Below, piece after piece: positions 1 through 9,318 of a stretch of 64,000 nucleotides of DNA (its first letter is position 1; the number at the start of each line of letters is the position of its first letter). Source of the DNA: Rhizorhabdus sp049889055 (GTDB lineage Bacteria; Pseudomonadota; Alphaproteobacteria; Sphingomonadales; Sphingomonadaceae); the NCBI RefSeq assembly GCF_049889055.1, contig NZ_JBLTWO010000006.1, forward strand, positions 62,001-126,000, written 5' to 3'. Made by a program: the position numbers and the translations under genes. The notes beneath the pieces were generated by a model that saw only the letters and a program-made list of their open reading frames with translations, made no database searches and was not told the origin of the DNA.

Positions 1-118
1 CGATGTCACCTGCGGCGTTGTCGTCCGCCGGGCGCTTGTCTTGCGCGACGGCCGGCATCGACGCTGCAAGAGCGACGACCGCTGCCGACATGGAGATGGC
101 TTGTTTAAAGGTCTTCAT
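1..118 (-). CDS. N-terminus of an exported protein, probably a TonB-dependent receptor (cut by window edge)
   Basis: Reading leftward from an ATG at 118, the frame stays open to the window edge. It begins MKTFKQAISMSAAVVALAAS and continues through a typical signal peptide ending near PAVAQ. A perfect GGAGGT ribosome-binding site (127-132 on the other strand) lies 8 nt before the ATG, so the start is well supported. The mature start, QDKRPADDNAAGDI, is the short polar stretch that usually precedes the TonB box and plug in sphingomonad TonB-dependent receptors. No plug or barrel is visible here, so the family is an inference. The upstream gap to 380 shows no gene. It sits next to amino-acid and peptide genes on the same strand and may be the uptake component. 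Confidence 0.6.
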   Translation of the reverse strand, partial: MKTFKQAISMSAAVVALAASMPAVAQDKRPADDNAAGDI

Positions 119-380
119 TCTTTCGTACCTCCACTGAACCCACGGATCGCCGCCGCCCCCTTGGACCAGCCGCCTCGCGCGCTACGCCTCGGGCCCGTTC
201 GCCACCCGCAACTATCGTCGTCGGACTTGCGAGCATCCCTAACCGAGGCCGCAACAAATTAGCCGTCGTCGTCCGCCATATTTATTCTGATTCGAACCTG
301 TGGACCGGCTTCGCGCATAGATTTTCGCCGACAGCCGCCGAGTTGGATCAAGATTTACCGGCTTGGGCGCCGAGCTGGCG

Positions 381-1574
381 TCAGGTCAGCCCTGACCGAC
401 CGGCTCGAGGCGCTCGCGCATAGGCGCGCAGCCCCTCTTCCAGGCCGCGCAGGCCGGCCTCCAGCTTATCGTCCTCCTGGCAAAACCCGATACGGACATG
501 GCCCGGCGCACCGAAATATTCCCCCGGCGCGACGATGACGCCGCAGCGCGCGATCAACCACTCGGAAAAGGCGCGGCTATCGGTGATGCCGGTCAGCGAC
601 GGGAAACAGATGCAACCGTCATCCGGCAACGCTCCGCCCATCAAACCCCCGGCCACCATGTCGTCGAACCACGCCTGGAAACGCGGCCGGCAGCGTTCGA
701 CATAGCTGCGCGAATGCTGTTCGAATTCGGCTCCGCTCGACATGACATGCGCAGCGATCGCGTGCGACAAGGTCGACACGCCGAACTCCACGCGACCGTT
801 AAGGCGCCGCAGCGGTTCGAGCACCTCCGGCGCACCGACGATCCAGCCACAGCGCAGTACGCCCAAGCCATAGATCTTGGTCAGGCTCGACAGACTGACG
901 ACCGCCGGGGACAGCGCCGAAGCCGGACCTGCACGACGCTCATGCGCAGCATAGTCGCCATAGACTTCGTCGACCACCAGCAGAAAGCCACGCCGTTCGG
1001 CGAGCTCGGCCAGTCCCTGCAGCACATCGGGTGCAACCGCCATGCCCGAGGGATTGTGCAGATCGGACAGGACCACCAGTCGGGTATTCGGGCGCAGCAG
1101 TGCCTCGACCTTGGCAATATCGATCGCGAAACGGTCACCGCGGCGGTGGAAGCAGTCGATCGAAGCGCCAGAGGCCTCTGCCAGGTGACGAAACAGGTCG
1201 AACCCCGGGGTTTCGATCAGCACATGGTCGCCGGGCTTCACGAAAGCGCGATAGATCAGCGACAGGCCGCCAGTGGCACCGGTGGTGCACAGAATCTGAT
1301 TGCGGTCGACCGCGTAGCGTTCGGCGAGCATGTCGCGAACGAACGGATTCCCGTCACCGAAGGCGCTAACATAATAGCGCGAGAACTGGGGCTCGACCGC
1401 CTCCAGCACGGTGTGGCGCAGCAACTCGCGCGGTTCGGGCACCGAGCTTTCGAACAGGCTGACTGCACTGCCCTGGCGCTGGCGAGCGGTAGCCAGTGCG
1501 GCACGGACCCAGTCCGCATAGCTTCCTGCGTCGGAGGGCGGCGTCGGCATTGGCGTGGATAACAGGTTCGACAT
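381..1574 (-). CDS. Class I/II pyridoxal-phosphate aminotransferase
   Basis: A 397-residue fold-type I PLP enzyme of the class I/II aminotransferase family, predicted cytoplasmic. Family features are visible: TTGATGG for cofactor phosphate contacts, LSDLHNPSG (N and P of the NPxG motif), VVDEVYGDY (Asp for the pyridine nitrogen, Tyr) and SSLTKIYGLGVLR with the Schiff-base Lys. The start ATG at 1574 has an AGAGG ribosome-binding site a few bases upstream. It is the last gene of the minus-strand peptide island, 80 bp after the permease, so it probably deaminates an imported amino acid. The substrate cannot be read from the sequence; a MalY-like C-S lyase activity is a less likely alternative. 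Confidence 0.85.
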   Translation of the reverse strand: MSNLLSTPMPTPPSDAGSYADWVRAALATARQRQGSAVSLFESSVPEPRELLRHTVLEAVEPQFSRYYVSAFGDGNPFVRDMLAERYAVDRNQILCTTGATGGLSLIYRAFVKPGDHVLIETPGFDLFRHLAEASGASIDCFHRRGDRFAIDIAKVEALLRPNTRLVVLSDLHNPSGMAVAPDVLQGLAELAERRGFLLVVDEVYGDYAAHERRAGPASALSPAVVSLSSLTKIYGLGVLRCGWIVGAPEVLEPLRRLNGRVEFGVSTLSHAIAAHVMSSGAEFEQHSRSYVERCRPRFQAWFDDMVAGGLMGGALPDDGCICFPSLTGITDSRAFSEWLIARCGVIVAPGEYFGAPGHVRIGFCQEDDKLEAGLRGLEEGLRAYARAPRAGRSGLT

Positions 1575-1654
1575 GACGCCTCTCTACCGCCGACGGCCGG
1601 CAGTAATTATTCTATCTCGCGAAGGCGGCGCGGCATTGCGCATAATTTGATCGC

Positions 1655-2989
1655 TTAACCACCCAAAGCGCGGCTGCCCTTGCCGCGCGCCTCGAACCAC
1701 CGCTTGGCGAACCAGTAGACCAGACCGACGACCAGCCAGGCGCCGACCAGCATATAGGGACGCGGGTCGGCCTCGATCCCGAAGATCCCGACCAGGAGGG
1801 CACAGATCACTCCCGCATAACCGACGGCAACGACCGTTCGGGGAGAAAGGCGCAGGGCCGAGCGGGCATGGATCTCCGGATGTCGGCGCGCGACGACCGT
1901 GGCCGAGTAGGAGCAGGCCATATATTTGAGCATGGTCGGGACATTTACCGCGAGCAGCAGGAAGATGAGGCTGGGTGGCAGGAACAGCCCGGTCATGGCG
2001 CAGGCATAGCCGAGCAGGATCGCCCGGTGCGGCGTCCCGAAGCGGGGGTGGACCGCGCCGATCCCCCGCGGCAGTGCCCCGTTGCGGCCCATGGCGAACA
2101 GGCTGCGCGAGAAGGTGAGCGTGGCGGCGTTCATCGACTTGATGATCGAGAGGCAGGCGGCACCGACTATCAGCGGGACCGCCAGGTCGCCCAGCACCAC
2201 CTGCGACGCCTCGAGCAAGGGTGCCTGGCTCACTGCGAGCTTCTCCGGTCCGATGAGGCCGAGCGCGGTCAGGGCGACCAGCCCATAGACCAGCGCAGTG
2301 ACGCCGATCGCAAGCGCGATACCGAGCGGCACGTTGCGTTGCGCGTCGCGCACCTCCTCCCCGATCTCGACGGCGGACTCGATCCCCAGAAAGAGCGAGA
2401 TCATCAGCGGCACGACCGCGAGGATCGCCAGCGGTGGGGCGTTGAGCGGATTGCCGACGAGGACCGGGTCGAAGTGCGGCAGCCCCGTCCCGACGAAGAC
2501 GGCAAGAATGATCAGCAGCAGCGCCATAAGCTGTGCCTGGACCTTCGCCGCGATCGACACGCCTACATAATTGAGCGCGAAGACGCCGCTTATCGCCACC
2601 GCCATCGCCGGCTTGAGCGGGATAGGAAAGACCATGCCGAGATAGCTGACCATCACCTGTGACAGGATCGTCAGCGCGCCGACATTGGCGATGACACGCA
2701 GCCAGGCGATCATGAAGCCGACACCCGGATGGATGAAGCGCGTCGGCCATTCGTAGGACGCGCCCGACACCGGCAGCGCCGAGCCGAGATAGGCATAGGC
2801 GACGGCAAAGACCAGCATCGGCAAGGCCGCGACACCGATCGCGGCGAGCAGACCCGATCCGGCGACGGCAGCGGTCGGCTGGAGAATGGAGAAGATCGAA
2901 ACCCCGATGGCGGTGCCGGCACCGAAGGTGACGACGCCGACGAGTCCGACGCTCTTGCGCAGCGTCGCGCGATCGGCGGGCGCGGTCAC
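1655..2989 (-). CDS. APC-superfamily amino acid permease
   Basis: A 444-residue inner-membrane transporter with about twelve hydrophobic segments. It opens with a glycine-rich first helix (GVVTFGAGTAIGVSIFSILQ), typical of amino acid-polyamine-organocation permeases, and keeps the conserved IESAVEIGEEVRDAQRNVP loop. Members import amino acids or small peptides with protons or by exchange. The start ATG overlaps the stop of the upstream S10 peptidase by 4 bp (ATGA), so the two are probably translationally coupled. That context suggests it imports what the periplasmic peptidases release. The individual substrate is unknown. Confidence 0.88.
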   Translation of the reverse strand: MTAPADRATLRKSVGLVGVVTFGAGTAIGVSIFSILQPTAAVAGSGLLAAIGVAALPMLVFAVAYAYLGSALPVSGASYEWPTRFIHPGVGFMIAWLRVIANVGALTILSQVMVSYLGMVFPIPLKPAMAVAISGVFALNYVGVSIAAKVQAQLMALLLIILAVFVGTGLPHFDPVLVGNPLNAPPLAILAVVPLMISLFLGIESAVEIGEEVRDAQRNVPLGIALAIGVTALVYGLVALTALGLIGPEKLAVSQAPLLEASQVVLGDLAVPLIVGAACLSIIKSMNAATLTFSRSLFAMGRNGALPRGIGAVHPRFGTPHRAILLGYACAMTGLFLPPSLIFLLLAVNVPTMLKYMACSYSATVVARRHPEIHARSALRLSPRTVVAVGYAGVICALLVGIFGIEADPRPYMLVGAWLVVGLVYWFAKRWFEARGKGSRALGG

Positions 2990-4479
2990 TTCGCGCCGAC
3001 CAGGAAGGCGCGCAGATCGGCGGCCAGTGCGGTTCGCGCCTTGGCGCCAAGATAGGGTGCGTGCCCCGATTCATAGCGGCGCACGCTCGTCCGGGAGAGC
3101 GGAATACCGGAATGGGTCAGCACATAATCGGCCTCGCCGAGCGGGGTCACGAGATCATAATAGCCGGTACCGATCATCAGCCGCATCGCCGGGTTGCGGT
3201 TCATGGCCGTGGCGAGATCGAGCGCATAATTTCTTCCCATCGGCACCCCCGGTCCGAAACCATAATCCCAGCGCCCGTTGACCTCGCGAAAGGCGATCGG
3301 TTCATAGGGAATGTCGAGATCGACCCTGAGACGTTTTACCGCATAATCGGCCCAGGCTCCGACGAATCCCGGCACATATTGGCCCATCGCCGGATCATCC
3401 GCGACCGGATCGGCCCCCGCCCCCTGTAGGGGCAAGGTGAAGCGCGCATCATAGAGGCCCAGTCGCTGCCCTTGACCGACGAGCAGCCGCTTCGCGAAGG
3501 CGCCGCCGTCAATGCGCAGGTCTGCGGGGACCAGGTCCTTCTCGTCCAGCCCCACCAGCGTCGCCAGCTCATGCGCGACCGCCGCTCTGCGGTCGGTGGG
3601 CAGGCGGGAGCCGGCGTACAGTGCCGGGAGGTATGTCGTTTCAATGAAGCGCCTCGCCGCCTCGACCTGGCTGGCTGGGGTGCACCCCGCCGGGCCCTTG
3701 CCGAAATGGCAGGCGGTGGCGGCAAGCGAAGGAAGGATCGAGAGATAGGCGCGATCGCTTTCGGTACGCTGCATGTCCATCGCCTGACCCAGCAGAACGA
3801 CCCCGTTGAGGGTAAGCCCGTCCATGCGACCGGTCTGGGTCGGGCCACCCGCCATCATCTGCGCCATCACCGCCGCACGGACGGTGCCGTAGCTTTCCGA
3901 CACAAGATATTTCGGCGCGTTGATGCGGCCGTGGCGGCTCAGCCACTGCTCGACGACCTGCACCATCGCACCGGCATCCTGCTCGACACCATAAAAGTCG
4001 GTGGTTTTGCCGTTGGACAGGACGCGGCTGTAGCCGGTGCCGGGCGGGTCGATCAGCACGATATCGGCGACGTCGAGAGGACTGTCGACATTGTCCACGG
4101 TGGTAAAGGGCGCGACGGTCTGCGGCCGGGTTTCATCGTCGAAATCGACACGCTGCGGCCCCAGAAGGCCAAGATGCAACCACAGCGACGCAGAACCCGG
4201 ACCGCCATTGAAGGCGAAAACCACCGGCCGGTCCGCCGGCTCGCCGACATCGCGGCGCACATAGCTTGTGACGAAGACGCTCGCGCCCGGAAGGCGGAAC
4301 TCCTCGACCGCCGCGCTGTAGCGCAGCGTCGTCCCTCCAAAGGCCCCGCGCCCCTCTGATCGAAAAATGCGCGGCTGCACATCGGCACCCTCTGAAACAG
4401 CCGGCGGGGGCGGACCTGCGATTGCCGGAAGCGGGGCCAGCCCGATCGTCAGACCGATCAGGACGCGATCAATCATCAT
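2986..4479 (-). CDS. Exported serine carboxypeptidase, family S10 (copy 1)
   Basis: About 497 residues. The longer open frame starts at 4515, but tandem ATGs at 4479/4476, preceded by GGGGA and followed by a signal peptide (IDRVLIGLTIGLAPLPAIAG), make the better start; it overlaps the upstream stop. S10 features are all present: the substrate carboxylate/oxyanion motif FNGGPGSAS near residue 91, the nucleophile elbow SESYGT (Ser about 196), Asp in GYYDLVTP (about 442) and His in ESGHAPY (about 473). S10 enzymes remove C-terminal residues from peptides, here presumably in the periplasm. It lies between a secreted amidohydrolase and an APC permease, which supports a peptide-processing role. Confidence 0.87.
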   Translation of the reverse strand: MMIDRVLIGLTIGLAPLPAIAGPPPPAVSEGADVQPRIFRSEGRGAFGGTTLRYSAAVEEFRLPGASVFVTSYVRRDVGEPADRPVVFAFNGGPGSASLWLHLGLLGPQRVDFDDETRPQTVAPFTTVDNVDSPLDVADIVLIDPPGTGYSRVLSNGKTTDFYGVEQDAGAMVQVVEQWLSRHGRINAPKYLVSESYGTVRAAVMAQMMAGGPTQTGRMDGLTLNGVVLLGQAMDMQRTESDRAYLSILPSLAATACHFGKGPAGCTPASQVEAARRFIETTYLPALYAGSRLPTDRRAAVAHELATLVGLDEKDLVPADLRIDGGAFAKRLLVGQGQRLGLYDARFTLPLQGAGADPVADDPAMGQYVPGFVGAWADYAVKRLRVDLDIPYEPIAFREVNGRWDYGFGPGVPMGRNYALDLATAMNRNPAMRLMIGTGYYDLVTPLGEADYVLTHSGIPLSRTSVRRYESGHAPYLGAKARTALAADLRAFLVGAK

Positions 4480-6574
4480 GGATATGGTCCCCATAGCCGA
4501 ATCCGACCGGGTCACTGCGGTCAGTGGGAGCCGTGCTCGTCGATGCGGGGCGAATGGTCGGGGCGACGGTGAAGGGTTCTATCCCCAGCGCGGTGTAAAT
4601 TTCGGAGGGGAAATAGACCGTCCCGCCCTTCATCACCATGCGCGGCCGCCGGATCGCGGCGATGTCGCGCGTCGGATCGCCCGGCACCAGCACGAAGTCC
4701 GCCAGCTTGCCTCGGGCGATGGTCCCCAGCCGATCGGTGCGGCCGAGAAACTCCTCAGCGCCCAGGGTCGCGGTCCGCAGCGCCTCCGCCGGCGTGAGAC
4801 CCGCCTTCACATAAAGCTCGAGCTCGCGCAGGACGAAGAAGCCGGTCGCGTCGTCGGTACCGGGCAGCAGCCGAATCCCCTGTTTGTGCAGCATGCCGAC
4901 CGTCTCGAGCATCTTGTCATAGCCCGCCTGATAGGCGTCGGCCTCGGCCTTGTCGGCGATCGTGACGAAGGAGCGTTTGCGATAGCGCTGAAAACCGATC
5001 GGCATGTGCGAGAGGAAGTCCTCCTGCCCCATCGGCACCTGTCCCGCGCGGCTCATCATCAGCTGTTCGAGGATGACCACCGTGGTGTCGAGTGCGGTAC
5101 CCCGCTGCTGCATCAGGCGAACGGTTTTCCGGACCGGCTCCGATCGGAGATCGAGCGATCCGCCGCGCGCCATCGCGGTCAGGCGCAGCGTCGTGCGGCT
5201 ATCCTCCCCAGGCCGCAATATCCAGCCCAGCATGAGCTGGTTGAGATGCGCGATCGAGTCATAGCCGTCCTCGATCACCCGGTCGGGCGTATCGAAGGCC
5301 GGAACATGGCCGGTGACGCGCATACCCAGCCGGTGGGCCTCGGCGGCGATCGGCCCGACCCAGTCCGGATTCATCGAGTTGTAGATCTTGATCTCTGCAT
5401 AACCACGATCGGCGTACCAGCGGACATCCTTCAGCGCCTCGTCGATCGATGCAGGGATGAAACCGAAACGGGCCGAATAGGGGCTGCGGCCCTCGATGAA
5501 CCCGTTGGGCTGGATGCGCGGCCAGGCGACCTGCCCGGTATCGATCTTGCTCAGCAGATCCTGAAGGAATGCGTTGTCGTTGCCCATATCGCGGGTCGCG
5601 GTGACCCCGGCAGCCAGATAGAGCAGGCCCGAAGACAGGGTCGCGTGCGAATGCATGTCGTGCAGGCCGGGATAGAGGGTGCCGCCCTCGCCATCGATCA
5701 CCGCCTGATCCTCGGGAACCGGCAGGCGATCGTCGGCGATCACCTGCGTGATGCTGTCCCGCATCACCACGACGGTCGACAGCGGAGACAGCCTGCCGCT
5801 GTCGGGGTCGAAGATGCGGACATTGCGGATGCGGACGGGGCTGTCGAAGCGATGTGCGAGCTTCTGCTGGAGCGCTAGCGCCTGCTCGGTCTCCAGTTCG
5901 ACGCCCAGCTTGCCGAGCATCGGGACAGCGGCCTCATATCCCGCGCGGACCGTCGTGCCTTCGGTGCCGGGACCGAACAGCGCGAACAGCTTCAGCTCTT
6001 TATCGAGCAGCAGATAGCTGGGGTTGAGCTGTACCCCGGTGAGCCGCCACGCCGTGACCTCGACCGCGGCGCCGCCCTCGCCGATCTCGAACGTCCTGAG
6101 CTTCTCGATCGTGATCCGGCCGGAGGGCAGCACCGGGATGCTGTGATCGGGTCGGGCGAGCGCGGCGCGGGCATAGACCCAGGTCGCATAGGGGCTGCCA
6201 TCGTTGACCACGTAGAGCGGCGGCCGTTTCGCCGCGATGCTTCCGGAATCGGCCTGGCTGCTCCACAGAGCGCGGCCGCCGGAGAAGCGGTAGCTCTCGT
6301 CGACTGTGCCGCCCATCAGGGACGTGCCCCTGATCGTCCACGTGACGGGCACGCCATCGGGGCCGAAGCTCAGTTCCTCCCTGTGCTTGGGACCGCGGCC
6401 ATTATTGTCGACCCGATAGTCGACGACGGTGCGGTCGCCCTGGCTGTCGATCACGACCGACCCGACCTGCTCGCCATTGGCGACGATCGAGAGCCGCTCG
6501 GTGGCGGCCAAGGCGGCCGTCGAGACGCCGATGAGCAACGGTATCAGCAGGGCGGAAAGGGCTGGTTTCCTCAT
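4469..6574 (-). CDS. Exported amidohydrolase-superfamily enzyme, possibly a dipeptidase
   Basis: A 701-residue protein with an N-terminal signal peptide (MRKPALSALLIPLLIGVSTA, then ALAATE). Residues 30-250 form an unassigned beta-rich region. The remainder is a metal-dependent amidohydrolase: HSH (308-310), a candidate carboxylated Lys in EIKIYNS (396), TGHVP (His 423), AHL (His 443) and GTDD late in the chain. A Lys ligand in this context is typical of the prolidase/imidazolonepropionase-like subgroup, which includes Xaa-Pro and Xaa-Arg dipeptidases, so a periplasmic dipeptidase is plausible but unproven. The start overlaps the stop of the upstream OCD-family gene by 4 bp. The long N-terminal domain is unusual for the family. 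Confidence 0.82.
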   Translation of the reverse strand: MRKPALSALLIPLLIGVSTAALAATERLSIVANGEQVGSVVIDSQGDRTVVDYRVDNNGRGPKHREELSFGPDGVPVTWTIRGTSLMGGTVDESYRFSGGRALWSSQADSGSIAAKRPPLYVVNDGSPYATWVYARAALARPDHSIPVLPSGRITIEKLRTFEIGEGGAAVEVTAWRLTGVQLNPSYLLLDKELKLFALFGPGTEGTTVRAGYEAAVPMLGKLGVELETEQALALQQKLAHRFDSPVRIRNVRIFDPDSGRLSPLSTVVVMRDSITQVIADDRLPVPEDQAVIDGEGGTLYPGLHDMHSHATLSSGLLYLAAGVTATRDMGNDNAFLQDLLSKIDTGQVAWPRIQPNGFIEGRSPYSARFGFIPASIDEALKDVRWYADRGYAEIKIYNSMNPDWVGPIAAEAHRLGMRVTGHVPAFDTPDRVIEDGYDSIAHLNQLMLGWILRPGEDSRTTLRLTAMARGGSLDLRSEPVRKTVRLMQQRGTALDTTVVILEQLMMSRAGQVPMGQEDFLSHMPIGFQRYRKRSFVTIADKAEADAYQAGYDKMLETVGMLHKQGIRLLPGTDDATGFFVLRELELYVKAGLTPAEALRTATLGAEEFLGRTDRLGTIARGKLADFVLVPGDPTRDIAAIRRPRMVMKGGTVYFPSEIYTALGIEPFTVAPTIRPASTSTAPTDRSDPVGFGYGDHIHDD

Positions 6575-7539
6575 GCGGCGGAAACCCGTCCGGTGGCGCG
6601 GGCGTGGATATAGGCCGCCGCCGCCAGATCTTGCACGACATGGCCGAGCGACTTGTAGATCGTGATCTGGTTCGCACTTTCACGCCCGATCAGGGTGCCG
6701 GCATGAACCTCGCCGATCTCGCCGACGACATGATCGTCGGTGACGAGCCCCGCCGCGCGGGCGACCGCGAGTTCGGCCGACTGGGCCAGAACGCCCGGCC
6801 GGTAATCGGCGATATAGCGGCTGGCGGCGACCAGTGCGGCATCGACCTCGACCGGGCCGAGATAGCTCGACCCTATGAGGTTCACATGAGTCCCGTCGCG
6901 GACCCATGCGCGCAGCAGGATCGGCTCGGCCGAACCGCTGACCGTACAGATGACGTCGGCCTGCTCGGCGGCGCTCCGTCCGTCGGAGACCGGGTCCACC
7001 GACAGGCCGAGCTCCGTCGAAAGCCGGCGTGCGAGCGCGGCCGCGGTGTCGAAGGAACGCCCCCAAAGCAGCACCCGGTCGAAGCTGCGCACATGGCGCA
7101 GCGCGCGGACATGGGTCTCCGCCTGCAGGCCGGTGCCGAACACCGCCAGCACGCGCGCATCGGATCGAGCCAACGCATCGGTCGCCGCCGCCGTCGCACA
7201 GGCGGTACGGATCGCCGTCACCGCATCGGCATCGCATAGGCTCTCGAGTTCGCCGGTGGTCGCGGAGAAGGACACCACCACCCCCAGATGGCGCGACCGC
7301 CCCGGCCGGTCGGGGTCCTTAGCGATGCTGAGCAGCTTGGCGCCGAACCGGTCGATCGCGGGCAGATCGCCCGGCATCAGACCCATGGTGGCATTTTCGG
7401 ATATGGGAATGATCTGGCGCAGCGGCTGTGCCTTGCCCGCCTCGGACAGGCCGCGCATCGCCTCGCGCATCGCCGCGATGCAGCCGGGATAGTCGAGCAG
7501 CCGCTCGACCTGTTCGCTATCGTAGAAGGCGATGCTCAT
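6571..7539 (-). CDS. Ornithine cyclodeaminase / mu-crystallin family protein
   Basis: A 322-residue cytoplasmic protein. It has a Rossmann motif, VFGTGLQAETHVRAL (about 131-145), and the family's N-terminal substrate region including GLMPGDLP and GAKLLSI. Members include ornithine cyclodeaminase (ornithine to proline plus ammonia), ketimine or pyrroline-2-carboxylate reductases and alanine dehydrogenases, all NAD(P)-dependent. The exact reaction cannot be chosen by eye. It is second in the minus-strand operon, 14 bp after the S10 copy 2 gene and overlapping the amidohydrolase start by 4 bp. The context suggests it acts on proline- or ornithine-related products of peptide breakdown. Confidence 0.85.
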   Translation of the reverse strand: MSIAFYDSEQVERLLDYPGCIAAMREAMRGLSEAGKAQPLRQIIPISENATMGLMPGDLPAIDRFGAKLLSIAKDPDRPGRSRHLGVVVSFSATTGELESLCDADAVTAIRTACATAAATDALARSDARVLAVFGTGLQAETHVRALRHVRSFDRVLLWGRSFDTAAALARRLSTELGLSVDPVSDGRSAAEQADVICTVSGSAEPILLRAWVRDGTHVNLIGSSYLGPVEVDAALVAASRYIADYRPGVLAQSAELAVARAAGLVTDDHVVGEIGEVHAGTLIGRESANQITIYKSLGHVVQDLAAAAYIHARATGRVSAA

Positions 7540-7553
7540 AAGTATCTCCCGGA

Positions 7554-9050
7554 TCAGCGAACGAGGGCGCGGATGTCGCCGCCGATCGCCCTGGCGGTCG
7601 CCGCCACCGAATAGCCGGTGTGGCCACCATCATAATAGCGCAGCGTCACGCGCGCCGGGTCCCAGCCCGATTGGGTCGCCAGCAGTTCGGCCGCCCCCAT
7701 CGTGGTCTGGGTGTCATAGATACCATTGCCGATCAGCAGGCGGAAATCGGGATTGAGCGCCATCATCTTGCTGATGCCTTTGTAATATGGCCAGTCGGCG
7801 AAGGGGCTTGAGCCCTCACCCCAGATCCAGTCTTCGAGGCTGCCGATCTCGACCGCCGGGACATAGGGATCCTTCCAATCGACCTTGAGATCCTCGCGCA
7901 GATAAATGGGCATGAATCTCTGCACGCCCTGGGCCAGCACGTCGGCCGGATCGGGGCCATTGCCCTGCTCGGTGATCGGCGCGGTGTAGCGCGCGTCCGA
8001 TCGACCGAGCAGCAGCCCCCGGTCGCGAAGCAGCTCGACCCGATAGCGCTCCTTGGTGATCTTCAGCCCATTGGCCAGATACCAGTCGGCGGAAAGGCCG
8101 CTGAATTCCGCGAGGCGATCAGCGACGCGACGCCGGTCGGCATCGGACGCAGCACTGCCCTGATAGAGAGTGGTCAGATAGTCGCCCTTCGCGAAGCTGC
8201 GCGCGTCGGCGAGGAAGGCTTCGAGCGTGCGCCCCCTGCAGTCGGCCTTGCCATGATAATAGGCGATCGCGGCGATGGTGGGCAGCGAGGCGACATAGCT
8301 TGTGACATTGGCGGGGCGCTGGGAATATTCGACGATATTGGCGGCCTGGCCATAGAGAAAGATGCCGGCCAGCTTCAGCGGCTCGGCGCCGTCGGCCAAT
8401 ATCCCGGCGATCTCGGCCGCGCGGTTGGTGCCATAGCTTTCCCCCGTCAGATAGACGGGTGAGCGTTCGCGGCCATGCACCTTCAGCCAGGCGCGGATAA
8501 AGGCGACGAACTGGGCAGCATCGGTCCTGACGGAAAAATAGGCGCGGGGATCGGTTCCCGCCGCGACCCGGCTGAAACCGGTCGAAGCCGGATCGACGAA
8601 GACCATGTCGACCGCATCGAGCGGCGAATGGACATTGTCGACAAGGGCGAAGGTCGACGGATCTGCTTTCACGTCGTCCGGATAGGCCACGCGCTTCGGA
8701 CCGATGCCACCGATGTGGAGATAGTGGGAGGCGACGATCGGACCGCCGTTGAACAGGAACATCACAGGCCGGGTCGCCGGATCGATCCCGTCGCGGGTAT
8801 AGGCGAAGCTGACGATCCGGGCCCCCTGACCAGCGGCGGTCGTTACCGGCAGCCCCGCGACGGTTGCGGTGTAGGTGATCGTCTGCCCGCCAAACCGGCC
8901 CTTGTGCTTCGTGACGACAGCCGGATGGTCGACCGGTTCGACTACCGTCCGGACATCGCCCTGCGCTGCTGCTGCCGGTTGCGCCATGGCGGCGCACAGT
9001 CCGACGCTTGCAGCGAGCATGGCGCGGCCGACAGCTGTTCTGAATCTCAT
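7554..9050 (-). CDS. Exported serine carboxypeptidase-like protein, family S10 (copy 2)
   Basis: A 498-residue protein with a signal peptide ending near PAAAA. The S10 triad is conserved: GESYGT (Ser205), IYDTQTT (Asp446) and DGGHTGY (His477). The usual NGGPG motif reads NGGPIVAS (101-108), so the Gly after the Pro is Ile; this differs from the copy at 2986-4479 and may alter substrate binding. The start ATG at 9050 has GGAGGG about 10 nt upstream. It is the first gene of the peptide-island operon and is divergent from the Lrp-type regulator, so it is likely controlled by that regulator. It is predicted to be periplasmic. Confidence 0.85.
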   Translation of the reverse strand: MRFRTAVGRAMLAASVGLCAAMAQPAAAAQGDVRTVVEPVDHPAVVTKHKGRFGGQTITYTATVAGLPVTTAAGQGARIVSFAYTRDGIDPATRPVMFLFNGGPIVASHYLHIGGIGPKRVAYPDDVKADPSTFALVDNVHSPLDAVDMVFVDPASTGFSRVAAGTDPRAYFSVRTDAAQFVAFIRAWLKVHGRERSPVYLTGESYGTNRAAEIAGILADGAEPLKLAGIFLYGQAANIVEYSQRPANVTSYVASLPTIAAIAYYHGKADCRGRTLEAFLADARSFAKGDYLTTLYQGSAASDADRRRVADRLAEFSGLSADWYLANGLKITKERYRVELLRDRGLLLGRSDARYTAPITEQGNGPDPADVLAQGVQRFMPIYLREDLKVDWKDPYVPAVEIGSLEDWIWGEGSSPFADWPYYKGISKMMALNPDFRLLIGNGIYDTQTTMGAAELLATQSGWDPARVTLRYYDGGHTGYSVAATARAIGGDIRALVR

Positions 9051-9318
9051 GCGCGAGAAACCCTCCGAGCGAGCAATTTATGGGCGCCATCGCGAAATGA
9101 TTATGCGAAGTTGTGCCGGACATGCTGCTCGACTGCATAGAAAATCCGGCGGCATCGCCGCCAGACCCTTCCGCAACCTGTCTTGCTGCCATGGTGCCAT
9201 GCCGGGAACCACGACCCTTACAGGCAAGCTTAGTCGGCATGGCCCGAATTGCGGGTAGATTTATGTTGCGCAAAGACAGCTGCTGCCGGAGATATTGAGG
9301 CGGAAGCTGGGGGGTATC
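9051..9318. promoter_or_regulatory. Divergent regulatory region between S10 operon and Lrp-type regulator
   Basis: These 268 bp contain no convincing gene and must hold the promoters of both the minus-strand operon and the plus-strand regulator. AT-richer patches occur near 9075-9110 and 9250-9275. Lrp/AsnC proteins commonly bind such intergenic regions and respond to an amino acid, but no sharp operator consensus can be defined here by eye. Confidence 0.5.

Noticed and set aside
41..262. Short plus-strand open frame at the left edge
   Set aside because: It is opposite the start of the exported receptor-like protein, whose ribosome-binding site and signal peptide are convincing.
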